A stretch of 18,882 nucleotides of DNA from Acetobacteraceae bacterium (GTDB taxonomy: Bacteria; Pseudomonadota; Alphaproteobacteria; Acetobacterales; Acetobacteraceae), in NCBI GenBank assembly GCA_027311485.1, contig DAICYU010000018.1, positions 1 through 18,882 of the forward strand, given 5' to 3'. Shown one piece after another: positions 1-5,737 of the stretch (its first letter is position 1; each line of letters opens with the position of its first letter). A program made the translations under genes and the position numbers. Below the pieces are notes generated by a model. That model was not told where the DNA came from. It saw only the letters and a program-made list of their open reading frames with translations, and did not search any database.

Positions 1-484
1 GTTCGTCCTGGCTGACCTTGACGCGATGATTGTCACGATCCAGCGGCGACAGGTCATGTACCAGGGACGTGTCGACCGCGGACAAATGCGCCAGAGGCCC
101 CATCTGGATGCGATCCGCACCCAGCGCCAGCATCGTGCCGGCCGAGGCACATTCCAGCGGTACCAGAACGGTCAGCTGCTCAGCGTACTGTCGCAGCAGG
201 TTGATCATCCGCAGTGACGCCTGGCCTGACCCACCATCCGACTTGACGAACAGCGACAGGCGCTTTGCCGGCTTCAGATCGCGCAGCACGCCATAAAGGC
301 CAAGCACATCATTGTCGCAGATCGAACCACTGGCCGAGTTCCAGTAGGTGATCAGCGGAGCATCGATCATAGCCTCGATCTCATTGATCAGGCGTTGCGA
401 TTGACTGAACAGGATCGGCGGTTTCAAGGCAGACGGGTTTCCGCTTGGGGCGGCTGCACGCTCGATCAGGTTCTGTTCCGTCAT
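1..484 (-). CDS. SDH/SppA/ClpP-class serine protease, N-terminal part (cut by window edge)
   Basis: The minus-strand frame from an ATG at 484 stays open for 161 codons and leaves the window at base 1, so the C-terminus is missing. The start is supported by GAGGAA about 9-11 nt upstream. The protein has a ClpP/crotonase-like core: a glycine-rich oxyanion-type loop (SDGGSGQAS, about residues 82-90) followed by E-C-A-S114-A-G-T, where Ser114 is the likely nucleophile. The neighbouring text (LALGADRIQMGPLAHLSAVD) is typical of SppA/ClpP-class proteins and the serine dehydrogenase proteinase (SDH) family. No signal peptide or membrane segment is visible in the N-terminal 40 residues, so it is probably cytoplasmic. 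Substrate unknown. The partner Lys/His/Asp residues lie beyond the edge or cannot be assigned. It could instead be a non-proteolytic member of the fold. Confidence 0.7.
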   Translation of the reverse strand, partial: MTEQNLIERAAAPSGNPSALKPPILFSQSQRLINEIEAMIDAPLITYWNSASGSICDNDVLGLYGVLRDLKPAKRLSLFVKSDGGSGQASLRMINLLRQYAEQLTVLVPLECASAGTMLALGADRIQMGPLAHLSAVDTSLVHDLSPLDRDNHRVKVSQDE

Positions 485-525
485 CAGACTTGGTTCCTCG
501 CGGTTGATATCAACAAAGCGCGAGG
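482..525 (-). promoter_or_regulatory. Leader hairpin that sequesters the protease Shine-Dalgarno
   Basis: Read on the minus strand the leader is CCTCGCG (525-519), CTTT, the perfect 12-bp palindrome GTTGATATCAAC (514-503), CGCGAGG (502-496), then 11 nt to the ATG at 484. The outer 7-bp arms are perfectly complementary and the inner palindrome can fold as GUUG-AUAU-CAAC. The GAGG of the ribosome-binding site is the end of the 3' arm, so the fold would occlude it. The structure is visible in the sequence; a role as translational switch or thermosensor is inference. The palindrome could equally be a protein operator. Confidence 0.5.
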
Positions 526-631
526 CGCACCTTATGGATTGTTCGTGTGCATGGCTAGCTTTTTTGGCCAGCCTCCGACATCGGCCGGATGTGCGGCCGG
601 CAGAATACGTTTCTTATTCGTTTCGTAATAC

Positions 632-649
632 CGGCGCTGGTGAGCGCCG
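632..649. other. Small hairpin, 7-bp stem
   Basis: CGGCGCT (632-638) and AGCGCCG (643-649) are perfect inverted repeats around the loop GGTG. It lies in the 225-bp gap between the protease start and the end of the ketopantoate-reductase-like gene. There is no adjacent T run on either strand, so it is at best a weak terminator or part of the gap's secondary structure. Nothing coding is seen in this gap. Confidence 0.35.
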
Positions 650-667
650 AGCCAGCGCGGTTCCCGG

Positions 668-690
668 ATGGCCGAGCGAGGCTCGGCCAT
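668..690 (-). terminator. Terminator-like hairpin after the ketopantoate-reductase-like gene
   Basis: ATGGCCGAGC (668-677) and GCTCGGCCAT (681-690) are a perfect 10-bp inverted repeat with a 3-nt loop. It starts 19 bases downstream of the stop codon at 710-712 of the minus-strand gene. Position and stability suit a transcription terminator or mRNA 3'-end stabiliser, but no T tract follows, so intrinsic termination is not certain. Confidence 0.45.
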
Positions 691-709
691 GGCAAGGCAC
701 CTTCGGGCG

Positions 710-1774
710 TTAGCTGTTCACCAGTACATTTTCCGGCCGTCGGGGAATTTCTCCCCGCTCGACCCGCAGGACCTGACGGGTCAGCATCTCATGCGTCGGT
801 GCTGCGACGCCGACACGGGCACCCTCGGTGGCGATAAAGCCGTTCATGAATTCGATTTCGGTCCGCCGGCCCTTCTCCATGTCCTGCGCCATGGATGGCC
901 GCTGGTAATCGGCGCGCTCCGCCTGACCGGCCCCGCCTTCCACCATCAGCCGCTCGATCTCGGCATAGGACACCGCGTCGCCTTCCATCGCCCGGGCGAG
1001 CATCTCATACGGCAGGGCACCGACCTTACCCAGCTTGTAGCCGAGCTTCTGGCCGACGCGGACCGACTCGCCACCAAGCTGGATGCAAATCCGGCGAACG
1101 GCGGCATGGTTGTCCCGCGCATTGCCGCCCATCCCTGTCGCCGCCGAAACCCCGTTCCGCATGCCGTTCACGCAGAGCTTCGTCCAGCGCTCACCCCATA
1201 AATTGTCGGTCGCCTTGGATGCATCGACGCTCGACAGGATCTCCGCAATCTCCTCCGCCCGCTTCGTGATCCGTCCGCTCGGCTCCCCCACATAGAACGA
1301 GGTGATATCGGGCCGCTTTGCGTAGCCGCGACGGATATGACCGGGTTCATAAAGATCCACGCCGACGCCGCCGGTCACGATGCAGCCCAGCGTCCGCCCC
1401 CAGCCAACAACGCTGGCCAACCGCTCCTCATTGATGCAATTTTGCATTGAAACCACACAGCCCGACGCCGACAGGTATTGCCGGATCATCGTCGTCGCCC
1501 AAACCGTGTCGTACGACTTAACCGCGATGAACGCGATATCGATCGGGCGCTGCTTCGCCAGGGTCTGAACCTCGGTAATATGCATGGCGTTGACCTTTAC
1601 GGTCATCCGTTCCTGCGGGGTCATGCCGAAGATCTCCATGCCATGGGCCTTCAGCTGTTCGACGTGCTCCGGCCACGGATCAATCAGAGTTACGTCATGA
1701 CCGGCTGCGGCCATGTGGGCACCCGCATAGCCGCCGACCGCTCCGGCGCCAACAACCGCGATACGCTTCGCCAT
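710..1774 (-). CDS. Ketopantoate reductase (ApbA/PanE) family NAD(P)H dehydrogenase
   Basis: The 354-residue protein opens with a Rossmann GAGAVGG motif (Gly9, Gly11, Gly14) binding NAD(P). It keeps the family's catalytic layout: K199-x3-N203-x3-N207 (compare K176/N180/N184 of E. coli PanE), then a C-terminal helical domain with S294-M-A-Q-D and T-E306-I. The reaction would be reduction of a 2-oxo acid such as 2-dehydropantoate to its hydroxy acid, or the reverse. It is about 50 residues longer than E. coli PanE and sits with an oxygenase rather than with panB/panC, so I infer a catabolic paralogue and give no symbol. The ATG is preceded by GGGGGGAAACG. It lies 30 bp downstream of the PhyH-family gene, probably in one transcript. 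Confidence 0.85.
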   Translation of the reverse strand: MAKRIAVVGAGAVGGYAGAHMAAAGHDVTLIDPWPEHVEQLKAHGMEIFGMTPQERMTVKVNAMHITEVQTLAKQRPIDIAFIAVKSYDTVWATTMIRQYLSASGCVVSMQNCINEERLASVVGWGRTLGCIVTGGVGVDLYEPGHIRRGYAKRPDITSFYVGEPSGRITKRAEEIAEILSSVDASKATDNLWGERWTKLCVNGMRNGVSAATGMGGNARDNHAAVRRICIQLGGESVRVGQKLGYKLGKVGALPYEMLARAMEGDAVSYAEIERLMVEGGAGQAERADYQRPSMAQDMEKGRRTEIEFMNGFIATEGARVGVAAPTHEMLTRQVLRVERGEIPRRPENVLVNS

Positions 1775-1804
1775 ACTTTCGTTTCCCCCCGTTCAACCCG
1801 GCCG

Positions 1805-2632
1805 TCAGGCCCGCATGTCCTTACCCGTTTCCCGCATCAGGATCGCCGCATGCGCGCCCGTCACCGCCGCGTGATACGCTACAGCGCGCGGTGACATGTC
1901 GGCGTCCGGCCGTTCCTCGGGGTCGAAATGATGATACGTATCGACGCCACGCACCAGGGTCGCGCTGTCATGGCTGCCGGCAACCTGCCGCACGGTGGTC
2001 GGGATATATCGGATCGCGAAACCGATTCGGCGCAGGTCGGATGGGTTCGCGTCGGAGCCGTGGATCAGCCGGACATGATGCAGCGACATCTCACCGGCGG
2101 AAAGCTCCAGCATGTCCGCCTGCGCCTCGTCAACGTCCACCATGACCTCCTGCCCACGGCTCAACAGGTTATCGGGGCGGAAGGTATCGCGATGTGCCAC
2201 CTGCTCCAACTTATGGGTCCCGGGGATCACCCGCATGGCGCCGTTCGCGGCAACGCTGTCTGACAGCGCCACCCACGCGGTCACGACATCAGCCGGGTCC
2301 AACCCCCAATAGGTCGAGTCCTGATGCCACGACACGAACGCCGGATTGCGCGGCTCCTTGATGAAGAACGACGACCCCCAGCACAGGATGTTCGGACCGA
2401 TCACATCCTCCACAGCGTCCAGGATGCGCGGATGCCGGATCAGGTCGTTCAACCAGGTGAACAGCAGGTGCGACTTGTGCCGCAGCTTGCCTTCCAGCGG
2501 GCCGGACCCGGCCTCAAACGTCTCCAGCCTTGCGCGCAGCGCGCCGGCTTCGTCGCGTGACATCACCGGGATCGGGGCAAAATACCCGCGTTCGTGATAC
2601 TGGCGAACCGCCGCCTGACTGAGCATCTTCAT
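1805..2632 (-). CDS. Phytanoyl-CoA dioxygenase (PhyH) family Fe(II)/2-oxoglutarate oxygenase
   Basis: The 275-residue protein shows the PhyH iron-binding triad H103-x-D105 (in SWHQDSTYWGL) and H191 (in LIHGSDAN), followed by an arginine near 201-202 placed to bind the 2-oxoglutarate carboxylate. Members hydroxylate unactivated carbons using O2, Fe(II) and 2-oxoglutarate; the substrate here cannot be read. It looks cytoplasmic, with no signal peptide. The reading frame is open further upstream (to 2839), but the ATG at 2632 follows GGAGGAAACG directly, keeps the usual N-terminus (a helix then R-G-Y-F) and avoids overlap with the divergent gene, so I chose it. It is followed 30 bp downstream by the ketopantoate-reductase-like gene, suggesting a two-step hydroxylation/oxidation pathway. 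Confidence 0.88.
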   Translation of the reverse strand: MKMLSQAAVRQYHERGYFAPIPVMSRDEAGALRARLETFEAGSGPLEGKLRHKSHLLFTWLNDLIRHPRILDAVEDVIGPNILCWGSSFFIKEPRNPAFVSWHQDSTYWGLDPADVVTAWVALSDSVAANGAMRVIPGTHKLEQVAHRDTFRPDNLLSRGQEVMVDVDEAQADMLELSAGEMSLHHVRLIHGSDANPSDLRRIGFAIRYIPTTVRQVAGSHDSATLVRGVDTYHHFDPEERPDADMSPRAVAYHAAVTGAHAAILMRETGKDMRA

Positions 2633-2672
2633 CGTTTCCTCCGCTGGACCTGTCAGCGAACCATGAGAAACG
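2633..2672. promoter_or_regulatory. Nested inverted repeats between divergent PhyH and YdcF genes
   Basis: The 46-bp divergent gap is mostly a two-level inverted repeat: CGTTTC (2633-2638) with GAAACG (2667-2672), and inside it CGCTG (2642-2646) with CAGCG (2654-2658). On the minus strand the outer 3' arm abuts the PhyH start codon and overlaps its Shine-Dalgarno region, so it could act as an mRNA hairpin or as a shared operator. The gap is too short to hold two separate full promoters comfortably. Confidence 0.4.
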
Positions 2673-2678
2673 GCCCGG

Positions 2679-3203
2679 ATGAAAGTCAACCCGCGGGACC
2701 CCGACGCGATTATCGTCATCTTTGGTGCCGCGGTGCGACGCGATGGCACGCCCAGCCAGACATTGCGGCATCGCGTGGCCGCGGCGGCCGAATTCGGACG
2801 CCGCTTCAACCATCCCCTGTTCATTCCCACCGGCGCCAAGGGCCGTTACGGCGAAGCCGAGGCCATCGTCATGGCCGGTTTGCTGCAGGACGCGGGCTAC
2901 CCGCCATCCAGCATCCTGCGTGAGGAGACGGGTACGGATACGTTTTCGTCCGCCTGCGCGGCAACACGCATCATCCGGCGGATTGTCCCGGCGCCGGTGT
3001 TCGCCTGCAGCAGCGCGTATCACCTGCCACGCTGCCTGCTGCTGCTGCGGCTCGCGGGGATAGACGCGCGCGCCTGTCCGCCACCGCCCGTGCCAGCGGC
3101 GACACGCCGCTGGCTCAGGTGGTACTGGCGGCTACGTGAGACCCCGGCGCTGCCCTACGACGCGCTGCTGATGATATGGCAGCGCGCGCGTCGTCGGCTT
3201 TGA
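2679..3203 (+). CDS. YdcF/SanA/ElyC family (DUF218) protein
   Basis: The 174-residue protein has the DUF218 pattern: a beta strand ending I-V-I-F-G-A (about residues 11-17), D-G-T-P-S-x2-L-x2-R, P-T-G-A-K-G-x2-G-E-A-E-A near 65-76, then the D-T-F-x2-A segment and an S-x-Y-H-L-P-R motif. Members are linked to cell-envelope maintenance, and E. coli YdcF binds S-adenosylmethionine; the biochemical role in this organism is unknown. Many relatives have an N-terminal membrane segment; this one is a short soluble form. The Shine-Dalgarno is weak (GAGAAA). It is divergent from the PhyH gene and ends 3 bp from the convergent FYDLN-type gene. Confidence 0.78.
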   Translation: MKVNPRDPDAIIVIFGAAVRRDGTPSQTLRHRVAAAAEFGRRFNHPLFIPTGAKGRYGEAEAIVMAGLLQDAGYPPSSILREETGTDTFSSACAATRIIRRIVPAPVFACSSAYHLPRCLLLLRLAGIDARACPPPPVPAATRRWLRWYWRLRETPALPYDALLMIWQRARRRL

Positions 3204-3206
3204 CGC

Positions 3207-3545
3207 TTAGTGCTCGTCGGCCTCGCCGTCGGTTTCGACCTCTATGTCGCCACCGATCGCATCGGCGTCGTCTTCCAGGTCGCCGGCATCCTCCAGGACG
3301 TCTTCCTCTTCGACGTCCTCGACACCTTCGACCTCGACCTCCACGTCCTCCAACCCGGGCGCGGGGACCGGCTTCTTGGGACGCTTATCTTCCACCACAT
3401 TGCCGCCGGGGCGCCGCGTCCGTGGCTGATCCAACGGCTGCTCGGTGCCACATTTCGGGCAGATGGCGGGGGACTTCGTCAGGTCGTAAAATCGCGTGCC
3501 GCACGCGACGCAGACCCGCTTGGTGCCGAGTTCAGGCTTGGCCAT
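3207..3545 (-). CDS. FYDLN acid domain zinc-ribbon protein (TIGR02300 family)
   Basis: The 112-residue protein begins with a zinc ribbon, C12-x2-C15 and C29-x2-C32, enclosing the signature T-R-F-Y-D-L at about 17-22. This is followed by a Pro/Arg/Lys-rich linker and a very acidic tail of repeated E/D-V and E-D-V segments from about residue 66 to the end. The family (FYDLN_acid, TIGR02300) is common in alphaproteobacteria, often beside aroA as here, and its function is not established. The zinc ribbon plus polyacidic tail suggests a nucleic-acid- or protein-binding accessory factor, which is inference. It is divergent from aroA across a 165-bp gap; GAGGGG lies about 12 nt upstream of the ATG. 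Confidence 0.9.
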   Translation of the reverse strand: MAKPELGTKRVCVACGTRFYDLTKSPAICPKCGTEQPLDQPRTRRPGGNVVEDKRPKKPVPAPGLEDVEVEVEGVEDVEEEDVLEDAGDLEDDADAIGGDIEVETDGEADEH

Positions 3546-3565
3546 GGCAAGAAAGGCCCCTCATA

Positions 3566-3579
3566 ACAGTCTGGACTGT
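3566..3579. promoter_or_regulatory. 14-bp palindrome in the FYDLN-gene/aroA divergent region
   Basis: ACAGTC (3566-3571) and GACTGT (3574-3579) are perfect inverted repeats separated by TG. It lies about 20 bp upstream of the zinc-ribbon gene start and 130 bp upstream of aroA, where a regulator of either gene could bind. No regulator is identified. The rest of the 165-bp gap shows no tRNA or other gene. Confidence 0.3.
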
Positions 3580-3710
3580 GAACGGAAGCGGGCGCCCATG
3601 CCACCGCAACGCCGCGCTGTCAAATCGCTTCTCGCGCCATGCCACGGTTTCGGCGCCTTGCGAAAGCCGTTATCAAGCAACGCTTCACGCACGAGACCGG
3701 ATTTCGCCGC

Positions 3711-5045
3711 ATGACCCATCCCGCCCCAACCCCGTTGACCTCGGGCAAACCGGCCGAGCCGCTGCAGGGCAGCATCGCGGTACCGGGGGATAAATCGATC
3801 AGTCATCGCGCCCTGATGTTCGGCGCGCTGGCCGTCGGGGAAACCCGCATCACCGGCCTGCTGACCGGCGAGGATGTGCTGCGCACCGCCGCTGCCATGC
3901 GTGCCCTGGGCGCTGTCGTGGCGCATGATCCGGACGGGACCTGGCGCGTCGCCGGCCGTGGCATCGGCGGACTGACCGAGCCGGATGATGTGCTGGACAT
4001 GGGCAACTCCGGCACCGCCGCCCGCCTGCTGTGCGGCATCCTGGCCAGCCATCCGCTGTTCGCCGTCATGACCGGCGACGCCAGCCTGCGCCGGCGGCCG
4101 ATGCGGCGCGTGATCGACCCGCTGACCGCCACCGGCGGCCGCTTCAGTGCCCGCGAAGGCGGGCGTCTGCCCTTGGCGATCCAGGGCGTGCAGGATGCCA
4201 TGCCGCTGGATTACCGCGTGCCGGTGCCGTCCGCCCAGGTAAAGTCCGCGGTGCTGCTGGCTGGATTGAACGCCCCGGGCGTCACCCGCGTCGAGGAACC
4301 CGAGGCCACCCGTGACCACAGCGAGAACATGCTGCGCCATTTTGGCGCCTCGGTGCGGGTCGAGACCACCGGTGCGGGCCGCATCATCCACCTGCACGGC
4401 CAGCCGGAACTGAAGGCCGCCGACGTTGTGGTGCCGGGCGACCCCTCCTCCGCCGCTTTCCCTCTGGTTGCGGCGCTCCTGGTGCCAGGTAGCCGCGTCA
4501 CCATCACCGGGGTTGGCCTGAATCCGCTGCGCACCGGCCTGCTGCAATGCCTGGATGAAATGGGCGCCGGGATCGTCATCCGGAACCGCCGCATCGAAGG
4601 GGGTGAACCGGTCGGCGATATCGATGTTGCCGGGGTCGATTTGCGGGCCGCCGACATCCCCCCGGACCGCGCGCCAAGCATGATCGACGAATACCCGATC
4701 CTGGCGGTTGCCGCGGCCTGCGCCACCGGCACGTCGCGGCTGCGCGGCCTGAAGGAGTTGCGGGTCAAGGAGAGCGATCGCCTGGAGGCAACCGCGGCAA
4801 TGCTGACGGCGAATGGCGTGCGGATCGAGATCGAGGCCGATGACCTCATTATTCACGGTAACGGCGCCGTTCCGGCCGGCGGCGGCACAGTAGCCACCCA
4901 CATGGACCATCGGATCGCGATGTCCGCGCTGGTTCTTGGCATGGCCGCGTCGCAACCGGTCAGCGCCGATGACGGCGCCTTCATCGATACCAGCTTTCCC
5001 GGCTTCGTCGCGCTGATGAACGGGATCGGTGCTCGCATCGCATGA
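3711..5045 (+). CDS. aroA: 3-phosphoshikimate 1-carboxyvinyltransferase (EPSP synthase, class II-like)
   Basis: This enzyme condenses shikimate 3-phosphate with phosphoenolpyruvate in the shikimate pathway to chorismate, in the cytoplasm. The 444-residue product shows VPGDKSISHR (K28, S29, R33), G-N99-S-G-T, the G-D-x-S-L-x-R-R-P-M segment, A-Q-V-K-S-A-V-L-L-A-G-L, catalytic D326 in D-R-A-P-S-M-I-D-E-Y-P and E354 in L-R-V-K-E-S-D-R. D326 and E354 carry the same numbers as in Agrobacterium CP4 EPSP synthase, which supports both the class II-like type and the start at 3711 (an in-frame ATG at 3639 would add 24 unusual residues). Gly101 replaces the CP4 Ala100 linked to glyphosate tolerance. Its stop overlaps the cmk start by 4 bases (ATGA), indicating translational coupling. 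Confidence 0.97.
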   Translation: MTHPAPTPLTSGKPAEPLQGSIAVPGDKSISHRALMFGALAVGETRITGLLTGEDVLRTAAAMRALGAVVAHDPDGTWRVAGRGIGGLTEPDDVLDMGNSGTAARLLCGILASHPLFAVMTGDASLRRRPMRRVIDPLTATGGRFSAREGGRLPLAIQGVQDAMPLDYRVPVPSAQVKSAVLLAGLNAPGVTRVEEPEATRDHSENMLRHFGASVRVETTGAGRIIHLHGQPELKAADVVVPGDPSSAAFPLVAALLVPGSRVTITGVGLNPLRTGLLQCLDEMGAGIVIRNRRIEGGEPVGDIDVAGVDLRAADIPPDRAPSMIDEYPILAVAAACATGTSRLRGLKELRVKESDRLEATAAMLTANGVRIEIEADDLIIHGNGAVPAGGGTVATHMDHRIAMSALVLGMAASQPVSADDGAFIDTSFPGFVALMNGIGARIA

Positions 5046-5674
5046 AGCCCGTCGTCGCCATCGACGGCCCCGCGGCCGCCGGAAAAGGCACGCTCGCCCG
5101 ACGTCTCGCGCATGCCCTGGGACTGCCCTACCTGGATACCGGGTTGCTGTATCGTGCGGTTGGCCGCCGCGTGCTGGATCATGGCGGCAATCCCGCCGAC
5201 CCGGCCATCGCCGAGGCCGCGGCGCGATCGTTGCAACCGCTGGATCTGGAGCGGCCCGACCTGCGCGGGCCCGCGGCTGATGCGGCGGCATCATCGGTCG
5301 CGGCGATCCCCGGCGTACGCGCTGCCTTGCTGACGTTCCAGCGGGACTTCGCCGCGGCGTCAGGAGCGGTGCTGGATGGCCGTGACATCGGCACCGTTAT
5401 TTTTCCCGATGCGCCGGCGAAACTTTTTGTCACAGCAAGTCTGACGGAGCGCGCTCGCCGACGCTGGATGGAGCTGCGCGCCAAAGGAATCGAAACCTCC
5501 ATCGAAACGGTCGAGGGCGATATGCGGCAGCGTGACGCAAAGGACGCCGCGCGGCTGGCCGCACCGCTCCGTGCCGCCTCGGACGCGTTTGAGCTGGACA
5601 CGACGACGATGGACGCGGACGCTGCCTTCAATGCGGCTCTGGCCTTTGTTCGCGGCAGAATCGAGAATGCGTGA
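5042..5674 (+). CDS. cmk: Cytidylate kinase
   Basis: It phosphorylates CMP and dCMP with ATP, recycling pyrimidine nucleotides in the cytoplasm. The 210-residue protein has a P-loop G9-P-A-A-A-G-K15-G-T, the Y-L-D-T-G-x-L-Y-R segment that binds CMP, D112-G-R-D-I-G-T-V-I-F-P-D-A, and a C-terminal lid region rich in Arg and Asp (about 135-165). The length fits the bacterial short form. Start ATG at 5042 lies inside the aroA stop (ATGA overlap). In most alphaproteobacteria rpsA follows; here the next gene on the strand is a regulator 63 bp downstream. Confidence 0.96.
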   Translation: MKPVVAIDGPAAAGKGTLARRLAHALGLPYLDTGLLYRAVGRRVLDHGGNPADPAIAEAAARSLQPLDLERPDLRGPAADAAASSVAAIPGVRAALLTFQRDFAAASGAVLDGRDIGTVIFPDAPAKLFVTASLTERARRRWMELRAKGIETSIETVEGDMRQRDAKDAARLAAPLRAASDAFELDTTTMDADAAFNAALAFVRGRIENA

Positions 5675-5737
5675 CCCGCTGATCCTCGCATTCGGTCGCA
5701 TAAGGCACTAAACAGAGCTGTTGGATCCGAGGTCCCG

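Noticed and set aside
503..514. GTTGATATCAAC upstream of the protease as a third site for the TetR repressor
   Set aside because: It shares the GTTGA/TCAAC words but in the opposite (everted) order and with a 2-nt spacer, so it does not match the TCAAC-N4-GTTGA operator geometry.
3546..3710. A tRNA gene between the FYDLN gene and aroA, as found in some alphaproteobacteria
   Set aside because: No T-loop GTTCGA-type sequence or cloverleaf arms could be found in the 165-bp gap on either strand.
3561..5294. Long minus-strand open frame (577 codons) antisense to aroA
   Set aside because: It lies fully opposite two well-recognised genes, is rich in Gly/Ala/Arg/His/Gln without any domain pattern, and is the expected shadow of GC-rich codon usage.
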